A model generated the notes under the pieces. It was not told the origin of the DNA. It was given only the letters and a program-made list of their open reading frames with translations, and searched no databases. 64,000 bases of DNA from Kalaharituber pfeilii. Taxonomy: Eukaryota > Ascomycota > Pezizomycetes > Pezizales > Pezizaceae. This document shows, one piece after another, positions 10,158 to 21,155 of the stretch (position 1 is the first letter of the stretch; every line of letters begins with the position of its first letter). The translations under genes were made by a program, and so were the position numbers. The stretch is from the NCBI GenBank assembly GCA_015179045.1, contig WHUZ01000013.1, positions 992,001 through 1,056,000 of the forward strand, written 5' to 3'.

Positions 10158-11245
10158 ATGCGTTGTTCAGTGATTTCCATCGCAGCCCTCGGCTTTGCCT
10201 CTGTTGTCCTCGCTGCGCCATTCAACCAAGTAGACATAAGAGACCATAGGAACAAGAATAAAAACAATAACAATAACAATAACAACAATAAGAATCCTAA
10301 CAGGGTTGCTACAGAAATTGTTACCGTCACGTCTGTATTCCCCAATCCCAACTTACCATGCAAGAATCAAGGTATTAATATCTGTTTAAATTCATAGAGT
10401 GACAGAGATCGTCTATGTCCCAGAGACTTCATCTGTGCCACGGACGTCCTCACAGGTTGAGACTCCGACTCCGGAGATAGAGCCAACCTCGCAGCCAACT
10501 CCAGAGCCTCAGCCGGAACCCTCTCCAGAGCCAGAGCCAGAACCCTCTCCAGAACCCTCTCCAGAGCCAGAGCCAGAACCTGCACCAGAACCTTCCTCTT
10601 CCTCTTCCTCTTCCTCTTCCCCTGCGCCTGAGCCAACTCCAGAGCCTGCTCAGCCTTCCTCAGAACCTTCTCCGGAGCCACAGCCAGAACCGCAGCCTTC
10701 CCCATCACCTGAGCCCAGCCCTACGCCAGCACCTGAGGCACCTCCAGTGCGAAGTTCCGGACTTTCCGAGTTCCAGCGCATGTTTGTCGACACTCACAAC
10801 GAATTCCGAGCCAAACACGGAGTCCCACCTCTGTCCTACAATGCCGAAATCGCTGCATTCGCTGAGAATCACGTTCAAGCTTGCGTTTTCGCACACAGCA
10901 AACCTCGCAAGTATGGTGAGAATTTAGCTATGGGATATAGTGACATTCGTGCTGCCATTACTGCTTGGTATAACGAAATTAAGGATTATCCTTTCGATAA
11001 GCCTAACTTTTACGTAAGTTTACAATCAGAATGGAGTTGTAACGAATTTTACTAATTTTTTCTCGTTTGTTCAGTTTGGAACCGGTCACTTCACTCAAGT
11101 TGTGTGGAAGGATGCTACCAAAGTTGGATGCGCAGCCAAGAAATGCAACGGAGCGAACGGCACTTTTGGCACTCTCTACAGTTGTAATTACGACCATGGC
11201 AACATGCTTGGAGCGTTTTTAGAGAACGTTCTTCCACCATTGTAG
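10158..11245 (+). CDS. Secreted CAP/SCP-domain protein, Pry1-like
   Basis: Three exons: 10158-10330, 10398-11013, 11075-11245, giving 319 aa. The CAP superfamily (PR-1, yeast Pry) binds sterols and lipids outside the cell. A signal peptide ([20 protein letters not shown]) opens the protein, then an Asn/Lys run near residue 35. A proline/glutamate linker of PEP and SPEP repeats with a nine-Ser run follows (about 70-175). The CAP domain starts at [19 protein letters not shown]1 is GHFTQVVW and CAP2 is [10 protein letters not shown]. Intron 1 must start at 10331, because the nearer GT at 10372 would make a 26-nt intron and break the frame. The Pro-rich linker suggests a wall-spanning or O-mannosylated stalk, which is inference. 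The family call is firm. Confidence 0.9.
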
Positions 11246-11914
11246 ACCGTGACGCGGAGATTAATGTTGATGGAAATGTGAGCATTGCATATCATGTTAA
11301 GGGACACTTGAAAAGGAAAATCTAGCGGATATTGACAAGGAGTACTAGACCTTGCCGGCCAAGATATACTATTTCCTCTCTGTACGGCCTAACTTTTCTA
11401 CTTTATTTGTTCCAAAAGTGTATTGTTCTATTACCATTCAGAGAATGGAATTGTGTTACCTTTCGCTGTACTTTTTTCTACCTTGTTCTCTTTACTTTTT
11501 CCGCTTTTTTCTGGGACAGGAAGCCCGGACAAGAATGAAATCGTGAAATCAAAGAGCAGTTTACAACGAATTTTCCCATGCGACTTGTTTCCGAGTCTGT
11601 TGCGTAAAGGTTAGTTAGTTCTTGAAAAATTGGCTCTGAAACAGGGGAAACGTGCATTGTTCCTAGTCGCAATTCATAAATTTGCTTTGTTGCAGAACGT
11701 GGCAACCAGACTACTGTTGCAGTAAAGTGGCTTTGGCGGAGGTTGGGGTTGCAATTGGCGGAGGGACGGATACATCAAGTAACTTTTCGCGTGGCTGCTT
11801 TTAGTGGCCATATCATAGATGAAACGGAGCCAAAGATTGGGATTAGTGGGATCTTTCGATCTATCTCTGGATCTACAGTTACAGACGTCAAGCTATCATA
11901 GAGTTCGACCAATA

Positions 11915-12082
11915 CAGGTGACCCTGGCTATAATAAACCTCTTTTTAGTGAAACCTGGCTATAGTGAAGAGATGGGCCAGATTCTTTGTGTACACAGGTA
12001 AAGAAAGTGCCCTTGCTCTAGTGAAAACTGGTTATAGTGAAGATCAGTCGGATCTTGGCCTTCATTATAGCCAGGGTCACTG
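11915..12082. mobile_element. MITE-like element with TA target duplication
   Basis: The left end after TA reads CAGGTGACCCTGGCTATAAT; the right end, reverse-complemented, reads CAGTGACCCTGGCTATAATG, again with TA outside. The terminal inverted repeats are about 22 bp and differ by one inserted G and one A/G change. Ends of CAGTGA-type with TA duplication are typical of Tc1/mariner-pogo elements. The 168-bp body carries further copies of the TGGCTATAGTGAA core and has no coding capacity, so it would be a non-autonomous derivative. Confidence 0.75.
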
Positions 12083-14757
12083 TAACAGCCAAACTTAAAT
12101 ATCCTCCGCCAACCGTACGACTGCTACAAAGAGACGGCACGATGATGAAGGAGTTACATATCGGAGGGAAAGGGATCATGAAACAATGGCCTGTTGCAGC
12201 GTTTGTTGCCTTTCTCTCTGTAGCCGGCCGATATCAATGAATATGTGCACTAACGTTGTGCTCTGGCGATGAACGCGAATTATTAGCGCCGATACTCACC
12301 TCCGCCAAATTGCAATTGCAAGTAATTGAGTAATATAATTTGCAATAATCTGATAACTAAATCCCGGCCCGAGATTGATGAAGAAGAATGATCTTGTATT
12401 TAGGAAGGAGAACAAAGCTTGCGCGAGCAAGAGAGAGAAAAAAAAAAAGCACGAGCGCGGACGGGCAGTCACGGGTACATGCCTGGGATTTCGATTTTGG
12501 TATGTTATTTAGACCGATTCCAGTTTGCGCAGGGATATTATTGTTAAGATTAGTACTGGTAGTTGCATATGGAAGTGCTCCTTGTGCCCATCCTCCTTAG
12601 ATACAGCTTGATTAGCAATTATTTGGTCTCTGTAAAATAACAGAGCAAGGCGCCCCAATTTGGTCTAGGAACGAGAACAATCTGAAAATATAGCTGAGTA
12701 CTAGTCAGTGTCTGATTACGAGACTAGCTGAGTACAAGACTATGTGTGTTTGTTTTATTTGCATTTTCTCCCTGGAGAAAGGAATTGTATGTAATCTAGA
12801 CTATTATTCAGGTACATTATATATGATACGAAATTACTTGTTTCGGCGCGGGGTGTTACAAGTATTATCGGGTGTGGAGGTATGTAGGTGAGTTTGGCGG
12901 ATATGTGCGCGGAAAAAATGAATTCCATCATAATGGTACATACTTGGTTTCGTAAACCAGGAGAATACTGAGTTCAGCTGCGTATGAATATTACAACATG
13001 CCATAATCTGGGGCACATCTCAAAGGTAAATGTGTATAGCGAGTTATCCCTATCATCATCACATTGCCGCAAGTTGATCATTCCAAATTATTACGGCCTA
13101 AGCTTCAGGAGTGGCGAAGTTCATGGCAAAGTAAGCATTTTGATATATATACCATCAATCACAAGCGCTTAGTTTCTATGCCTTGCAGCGCAGCAGACGC
13201 AACCAGTTCTGAAGGTTTTTTGGTTATATAACCCAAAATATGCAGGTTACCAGCCCATGTCTGAAGATAGTATCATGTCAAATCTTACACTTAAAGTACA
13301 TCGCATAGCTTTTATAACCCTGTGCCATTAAAAAGCATTGACGCTCATCACTAGAATTTCAGCAGTCTCGAGCCAGTCACGGGGATTTCAGATAAGTCAA
13401 CTTGTATGACATGACGTTGGATTAAAGAAAGGTTAAAAATGTAATTGGGCCATGACCCTTGTGATGCAACATCATCCTAAGTTTATGCTGCGAATGCATG
13501 CTGCTGATTGCGCTTACACTTGAGCAGGGGGTGCTTGTACGACATCATAAAAACTATCAAATACTATTTATATACGAATCAGCAATAGGTATCCCATATC
13601 GATATTCCTCAATTATTGTCCTGATGTAGAGGAAAATATTGCAGGCTACACAGGCTGTGTGCTGTCCGAAGCAGCTCGGGTCGCAACTTGATATTCACAG
13701 CAATATAGTGAGTAGAGCTGGAAGCATCTACTTTTCATTCCTTATCGTACAGTATATAGATATATTTCTAATCAATAATCTTTATGATACTACAGTATAT
13801 TGATTGTATCTTATTATTTACTATTATTACTTCTTCTAGGCGGTGGGTTGTGGCTAAGTATTGACGATTTTGTTATAATTACCTCCTAAGGCAGATGTCC
13901 GGTATTGGGAAGGCTGTGTGCGGCTGAATACCGTCTGGTTCCCAAGATTTGTGACTTCTTGTGCAGGAACGCCGCCCATAGGCTCAATTTCAGCCACCGG
14001 ACACACTCTTTAGGTGCACTCGTACAATTTTGCGTTGGGAGACAAGATGGATGAGTCATGGTTAAGTTGTACTGATCCTTACTATGTAAGGCATTGACTG
14101 TCACGTGGATCTCACGTGGCTCAGCACGATATCGGTAGCTTTGTAGGGGTGCAAGAATGTGTATCATACTCTATCATACTCCGCAGTGCCAAGGCCTGGG
14201 GCTGCCGTCCGGTCGGGGGCGTGCCATCCAGACGAGGGTTGCGGCTCCAGCCTGACGCAATTGCAAAGATCCACTTGACGCCCAAAGGCGATGATTTGTA
14301 GTCCCTGCGCCGCACGATCTCGTGCAGATGGTTCACTGCTAGCACTGCTTGCACTACGTAACCTGCTGTCATAGAACGCCCGTATTGCCTCGCCAGTGAT
14401 CGGCTGTGGTCAACTTCGATCCTGCAAAGAACGGGCACGTCTTTCTTCTTTACAACTCCAGTGCAGAACAGCTGGTATCGCTGCCCCCTACCTCTCACAT
14501 TCTTCCTCACCGCGCAACCGCCCCTCCTCCCCAACCCCATCTTCGCCCGACCCTTGCATATTCGGCAACCCACCACTAAGTAGGATTAAGTAAGGACATG
14601 TTGATTTAAGCCTCTTACATTCCAGCATTTACTTTATTTCTGAACTTGCAAAGTATTGCCTTCCAAGCTACTCAGGTACATAGTGCTATTATTTACTTAT
14701 GATCAAGTACAAGGCTTGCTTACCTTTGATTCACCGTTACACTTACATTGGCAGCTG

Positions 14758-14779
14758 CACACACACACACGCACACACA
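14758..14779 (+). repeat. CA dinucleotide microsatellite
   Basis: A CA run with one G interruption, about 70 bp before the DUF255 gene start. Confidence 0.9.
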
Positions 14780-14848
14780 TTCTTCATTTCGAGCAATTTG
14801 ACCGACTACGCTGCGCGGTCAACGGGTACCCTTATATCGAATATTAGT

Positions 14849-17800
14849 ATGTCAACTACAGCGCCATCGGGACATACATCGGCTGCGGCGACCGCGGCCC
14901 CGTCTGCCGCAACGCCCAAACCAGTCGTAGGAACCACATCAGCGTCGATACTGCAAGCCGCAGGTACTGCTATCCAAGGGCAGCACCAGGGGGCGCCAAG
15001 CCCAGGGCTGTCTATGAAAAATAACTGCTCCCTAAGTAGAAGTCCCTATGTATGTTTTCTCACAAGTGACTTGCGTATATGTCGCCCTTTGCTCCGTTTG
15101 TTCACATCAAGCAGGTTCGCGGACATGCGAATAATCCGGTCCATTGGCAGTTATGGAACCCAGAGACGCTGGCTTTAGCTAAACAGCATGATAGGATGAT
15201 ATTCGTGAGTATTGGTTATGCGGCTTGTCATTGTGAGTTGAGAATATTTCATACATTTATATCCCGCTGATTGCTATGCATTTTTCTGGAGTTGGGCTAA
15301 CGCTGATGCAGGGTGCCATGTATGATACATGTACTCGTGCTTTGTAAATATCGGATCGAGTGCTCATATCTTAATTAGGTAATGGAGAGAGAGAGTTTTG
15401 AAAATGAGGAAGTTGCAAAGATACTGAACGGAAACTTTATCCCAATCAAAGTTGATCGGTATGTAATATCTTTTCAATATCCAAAGCTCAACTGTCTAAC
15501 TGAAACGTAGAGAAGAGCGTCCAGACGTTGACAGGATATATATGAATTTTGTGTGTATATTCCAAATGGGTAGTGAATCTGCAAAAGCTGACATTCTGAA
15601 TAGGTACAAGCGACTACTGGATCAGGGTGAGTTGTAGAGTTTTGCGATATTGGCGACATTGATCCAGATTGCTAACATCCAGTTCAGCGGATGGCCGTTG
15701 AATGTGTTCTTAACACCTGATCTTGAGCCAATCTTTGGCGGTACCTATTGGCCAGGGCCCAATGCGGTGGCGTCTCCACATATTGGCTTCCTTGAGGTTT
15801 TGGAGAAAATAGTAAAAATGTAGATTCCTAATCCTGAACGTCGTTTTTGTGCTTTTTATGGCTAACGAACTATATAGATGGAAGGAGCAAAAAGAGAGAT
15901 GCCTAAATTCGGCTAAAGAAACTATAGCACAGTTGAAAGATTTTGCTGTAAGTGATTCCATATGCCAATTCATACGTGAAGACTGGCCACAAACGGTTTA
16001 CAAACGCGCGCATTAGGATGAAGGGCTGAAGGGCACAGCTGGGGAACCCAGCGATGGGCTAGAGATTGATCTACTGGAGGATGCATATCAGTACTTCCTG
16101 AAAAGGTTTGACTCGAGTTTCGGAGGTTTTGGACGTAAGTGCCTTGGCTCTAAGTTCGTACAGAACTCAGTGTCTAATATACTCTGTGAAAGTGGCCCCA
16201 AAATTTCCAACTCCGGTGAACTTGGCTTTCCTGCTACGACTGGGTACCTTCCCGGCTACCGTTGAAGATGTTGTTGGAGATATGGAGTGTGAGCATGCGA
16301 AGTTTATGGCCATGGCAACGTTGAAGGTATCTTTTTGTATAAAACTTTCTTGCCGTTATACTAATTATTTTCTAGAATATGGCTAAGGGTGGTATCCATG
16401 ATCACATCGGTCACGGATTCGCAAGATACTCTGTGACGGCCGATTGGAGCTTACCGCACTTCGAAAAGATGTTATATGACCAAGCACAGTTGCTGGGTGT
16501 ATATCTTGACGCCTGGCTTGTCACCAATGAGACGGAGATGTTAGATGTGGTATACGATATCGCAGACTATATGTGCGTTGATGCATTGAAACATCCTGGG
16601 GGTGGATTTTATTCTTCAGAGGATGCAGATTCGTTATATAGGAGGACTGATACGGAGAAACGAGGTGAGCTATTGTGTAGTCTTGGTGGAGTTAATAGTT
16701 GCTAACAGGGCTTAGAGGGTGCGTTCTATGTCTGGACGAGGAAGGAATTTGACCATATCTTGGGAGAACAGGATGCAGTGATACCTGCTAAGTACTGGAA
16801 CGTGCAGATTCACGGAAATGTGGATCCAGAGCATGACCCACATGATGATTTCATCAATCAAGTAACGCCCCTTCTCCCCTGTCTCACATATTTCCAATGA
16901 CGTGACGCTAAGATTTGTCGAAGAACGTCCTGGCCGTATGGACAACGCCCGCGCAACTCGCCACCCAATATGGCATGAGCGAGGAAGCCGTGAACCAATT
17001 AATTAAAAACGCACGGAAGAAGCTATTGGAACATCGGGCGAGGGAGCGCCCTCGGCCTGGTCTGGACGACAAGATAATTGTATCTTGGAACGGCCTTGCT
17101 ATAGGCTCACTTGCCCGCGCTGGAGCGGTATTAGTAAGCGTAGATTCCCAGAGGTCGAAACGGATGATTGAGAACGCAGAGGAGGCAGCGGAGTTCATAA
17201 AGAAGAGTTTGTACGATGAGAAGACAGGAGAGTTGAAGAGGGTGTACAGGGACGGACCAGGAGAGACACCCGGATTTGCGGATGATTATGCGTATTTAAT
17301 CTCTGGGTTGTTAAGTTTGTGAGTTAATCTGAGGATTCAAGCTTTGGTGGGGCTTGATGCTAACTGTGTGTGTAATAGGTACGAGGCAACGTCGAAGGTG
17401 AAGTATCTCCAGTGGGCTAGCCTACTTCAGGGTAAACCGGCCACCACCGTCCCTTTTCAGCGCACATACTCACATATGTACAGATAAGCAAATTGAGCTG
17501 TTCTGGGACAAAGACGCTGGTGGCTTCTTTTCCACGTCCAATGCCGCTACTGATCTCATCTTGCGCCTCAAAGACGGCCTCGATTCACAGGAGCCCTCTA
17601 CAAACGGTGTCTCCGCCACAAACCTCCACCGCCTTAGCACTATTCTTGGCGACTTCTCGCTCCAAATCTATGCTAACAAAACTTGTGAAGCATTCTCGCC
17701 TGAGATACTCCAACACCCATTCCTGTTCTGCTCCATGCTCCCGGCTATCGTAGCTAGTAATCTTGGGATGAGGAGTGTTGTGTTGGCAGGAGATACCGAA

Positions 17801-18055
17801 GACCTAGAGTTAAAGCGACATAAGGCGAAGTTGAGGAGGAAGTTACTTACGAACACGACAGTTGTAGAGCTGGATCCGAAGAAGAAGGGGGAAGAGGAGA
17901 TAAAGTGGCTGATGGAAAGGAATACAGTGTTGAAGGATGTGCTGGATACCGTGGAGAGGAGGGGAAAATCTATGGTACAGATATGTGAGGGGAATAGGTG
18001 CTTAGATGCATTTGAGATGGGGGACGTTGAAGCTGCAATTGATGAGTTGGGGTAG
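14849..18055 (+). CDS. DUF255 thioredoxin-fold/six-hairpin glycosidase-like protein (SPATA20/YyaL family)
   Basis: Fifteen exons: 14849-15049, 15115-15232, 15312-15319, 15379-15458, 15511-15550, 15604-15626, 15688-15819, 15878-15947, 16017-16134, 16193-16326, 16376-16664, 16716-16861, 16924-17318, 17379-17431, 17484-18055, giving 792 aa. The N-terminal domain is thioredoxin-like with the family motif SPY...NPVHW and a CHWC redox pair at residues 105-108; the rest is an alpha/alpha barrel ([34 protein letters not shown]). The biochemical role is not established. Exon 3 is 8 nt and encodes most of W-C-H of the CHWC motif. The acceptor at 16923 and the one at 15687 were chosen because nearer AGs break frame. 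The first 60 residues are Ala/Thr/Ser-rich; upstream in-frame ATGs exist, so the start is less sure. Confidence 0.92.
15312..15319 (+). other. 8-nt microexon coding the second half of the CHWC motif
   Basis: Sequence reads ctgatgcag, GGTGCCAT, gtatgata. Joined after CAT-T of exon 2 it gives Trp-Cys-His, then Val-Met-Glu from exon 4. Flanking introns are 79 and 59 nt. Confidence 0.88.
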
Positions 18056-18635
18056 GGAATTAGCACTCGTACACGACGATGTGGTTTTTGAGGGGTAGGA
18101 AATAGTATTTTGATTTGTGAATTTTTCTTTTTTTCCTTTTCTTTTATGATTAAAGGCGGATTAGTGGGTTTGGCTATGCATAATGGTTCACACTTACTTT
18201 CATTTTCACCAGATAATTTGCATCGCTATATAGGCGTCGTGGGAGGAATTTCATGATGCTTGAGGAAGTATACAGACGAGGAAATGCCAGGCAATACATT
18301 ATGCACTACAGTGAACAGGGACAACCTAGTATAACAGCAGTCTCAAAATGCATTTCAGAGGGAATAGTAAAGTGGCAGGCACCACTCGATCACACGGCCC
18401 AATTACACGATTAATAATAGTCAAAGGAATGAAAACAAATTATTATTGATTTTCTTGCTAGGGCTAAAGTATGGATAGAGCAGAGAGAATAGAGGCTGTT
18501 CCTGTGTCTTGAAACGCAAATTTCTGCGGGGTACCGAAAAAAAAGTATTTAAGTATCCTCTATCCAGCAAATGATGGTCTAACCCCCCAATGCCTCCCAA
18601 ACCTTGTCCTCTAGCTTACCGATTTCCTGCGGATC
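18056..18635. other. Convergent intergenic region
   Basis: This 580-bp gap separates the stops of the DUF255 and PMT2 genes. A T-rich stretch just after the DUF255 stop (18108-18150) and an A run near 18537 fit 3' end processing on the two strands. Nothing else is seen. Confidence 0.55.
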
Positions 18636-21155
18636 TTAGTTAGAGATACGCCAATTTTTCTATATATCAAGTTAGCAAGCGTTCTCCGACGAGTCTGAGG
18701 AAATAAAGGGACACCTACACTCCACTTGAGATGCTTCCACTGACTATTCGGCCCCTTCATCCCAAATGAAATCGGGATGAACAGTATAAATACCCCAATG
18801 ACCGCCGCATACAACACTGCATACACGGCATAATATGCCAGCTTCGGCAACCTCTTTGTCGCATGATCCGTCAAGAACCCCGCCGTCAAAATCGCAAAGT
18901 ACAACGCCGGATAATAGTGGTGCACGTACGTCACTCTTGCCATCGCAACGAACGGAATGTAGTGCGCAAACCATCCGATGAGAGGGTATAGACCCGAGTA
19001 GTGAATATGGTCAATGTCTTTCTGGGTAAGGTCTGGATACCCTCGTTGCCAGCGGACAAGGTACACGAGGATCGTGAGGGCAAAGAGCACTAACGAGGCA
19101 GTGGATCCCCAGTAGACAATGGGGTTGCCAAGGAGGAAGTACTTGACGACGTTATCGTCCCATGAACACATCCTTAAACCTACGTGGAGAATGGGCCATT
19201 GCCACCACTGCGAAGCAAGGTCATCTTGCTTATCTGGGTCAGGGACAAGGGCGTTGTTGGATGTCATCATGGCAACGTTGAGGTGGAGGAAGTCCCGGAA
19301 GAATGGTGATCGAAATGCTTTCCTGTCAGCCTTTGGAAGCTTTTCGTTGGTATGAGATTCAATATTCCAATGCGTGAAGACATCGCGAGGCTTATTCTCC
19401 TTGATACAAGTGACCTCGATTTGCTTGAAACCCCACTGTGGAAGGTTGACGTTTCCAGCACGAAGGTAGCAGCCAAGAACCTTATGCTTCAAGCGAAACG
19501 CTGTTGTAAGAGTGCGGATCCTGCTGTAGTCCTTAGAGATAGCGTCATTAACAACCTCAATAACCCAGTTGTCCTTGTCATCGCCAACTGTGATATTACC
19601 ATAGCCAGACACCTCATTATGTTTCTTGGTGATAGGCGCAGCAACAGTGTGACTATGGAGGTTGCGCCCAGTCTGAGCATGAATTAATCTGATAGTGTCC
19701 TTATCCCCGAAGAAGCGGGGCTCTTCATCAGAATTGTAAGGTGGGTCGTTGCGGGTAGGATAGAAGAACCAATCGTTGTTGGCATCCTTGTGGTGATAGC
19801 AGGTAATCTGCTGCTGGCCGGATCCTTCAGGGTAAGTTTGTACGTGAGAGTGAAGCAGTCCACCACCATATCCCATGTTCTTGATGGTAACTTTTGAACC
19901 AATTGCAACCTCCAGAGGGCTATTGACGAGATCGGTTCCCCTAAGATTAGCCTGGAACAGAGAGCTCATCTGGGCATCACCCGGACCGCTCCTGTTGAGA
20001 ATTGTGAAGTGGGCGTAAAAGCTGGCAATGTACACAGCGCTGGGGATGATAATGAGACCTATAATACGCGCAATCCAATGCATAACATAAGTGGTCTTTG
20101 GCATCCTGTAATCAGCAAACTTGTTCCAGAGATCTTCAACAGTATAGAGCCCGACAAGAGCGGTGACAAATAGCCCAACCCATTTCACGCTGCAAATTTG
20201 TTAGTATCATACTCAATAACTGTACTAACGAGCCTCTGCACCTACCTGCACACGCAGCCAATAGACAATCCACTAAGAAATAACCATGCCCACCATTCTG
20301 GGGAGAAAGATTGCTTTTGCAGATTATGGAAAGTAGCATAGCACAACATTGTGGTAAAGGTGAAGAAGAGCAACATCGAGTCCAGTAGGATGAACCTGCT
20401 AATGGTGGCGTAAGAGTTCTCTGTGTAAAGTTTAATTTCTATCACCCAACCAGTAATGTAAACACTGGAAACATACCGCACAAAACCATCAATGTCACCA
20501 ACCACGTCGTTGCTTTCGAAAAGTGCAGTTGCTTAGACGTGTAATATGCCAAAGGAACACAGAGCGCCCCAAAGGTCGCATTAAATATTCTCATGAATGT
20601 ATAGTTCAATTCCGGTGGATAGTGTTCGCCTGACTTAAATTCGAAAGATCCATTGTATCCCGCCAAATACCCGGACAGCCCAACGAGCATCTTCCCGAGC
20701 GGGGGGTGCACATCAAAGTAGAATTCACGCTTGAGGTAGTATGAACCGAATTTCCCAAAGCTGTGGCGGCCATCAGCATGCTGTACAATCCCTCGCATAT
20801 CCAGTGAGAAACAACGTACTGAGCTTCATCCCAGGTGACGATATCTGATTGACCGATGTTGTAGACTCTTGTAAAGAAGCCGAAGAAGGTGAAGACGATG
20901 GGGGCTATCCATGCTTCAATGTCGAAACTACCTTGCTTTTTCACCTATTTCCCGCACAGACAACAGGTTAGTTTTGGTGATATAACGTTTCTTCAGTATT
21001 GCAATGGCATCGCTTACTGGTTTCCGGCTCTTCTTATCTTCCACCTCAACTACTTTCTGTATCTCTCCACTAGCATCTGAAGCTGCCACTGCTGGTACAT
21101 TCCGCCTTTTCAGGTTCGCATCGACCTCTGCACCGGTGGCTTTTGCCGACACCAT
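18636..21155 (-). CDS. PMT2: Protein O-mannosyltransferase, PMT2 subfamily
   Basis: Six exons right to left: 21018-21155, 20820-20944, 20477-20760, 20246-20420, 18719-20189, 18636-18659, giving 738 aa, the usual PMT2 length. The enzyme transfers mannose from dolichyl-phosphate mannose to Ser/Thr of secretory proteins in the ER membrane, normally paired with a PMT1 protein. The catalytic Asp-Glu is in VTWDEAHFGKFG (D85-E86), followed by [11 protein letters not shown]. Lumenal MIR-type repeats lie about 320-530 ([21 protein letters not shown]). Several C-terminal membrane helices follow, with [12 protein letters not shown] between them. The last exon is 24 nt: splicing from 18719 to 18659 ends the protein KWSKNWRISN, matching the family; reading straight through would add a spurious tail to 18611. 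Confidence 0.94.

Larger units (their letters stand above)
11246..14848. other. Large gene-poor AT-rich region with inverted-repeat elements
   Basis: This 3.6-kb gap holds a MITE-like element (11915-12082), a four-copy 10-mer in inverted arrangement (11733-12308), a copy of a dispersed 26-bp sequence (12701-12726), and long AT-rich DNA (12.7-13.9 kb). From 14.1 kb the sequence becomes more GC-balanced, with a CA microsatellite just before the next gene. No protein family is recognisable in any frame. Confidence 0.6.

Noticed and set aside
10372..10397. 26-nt intron in the CAP gene
   Set aside because: Shorter than any workable spliceosomal intron and leaves the wrong frame; the 67-nt intron fits both.
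18611..18718. PMT2 C-terminus read through to 18611
   Set aside because: It adds a basic tail not found in the family. A 24-nt exon with good splice sites ends the protein as expected.
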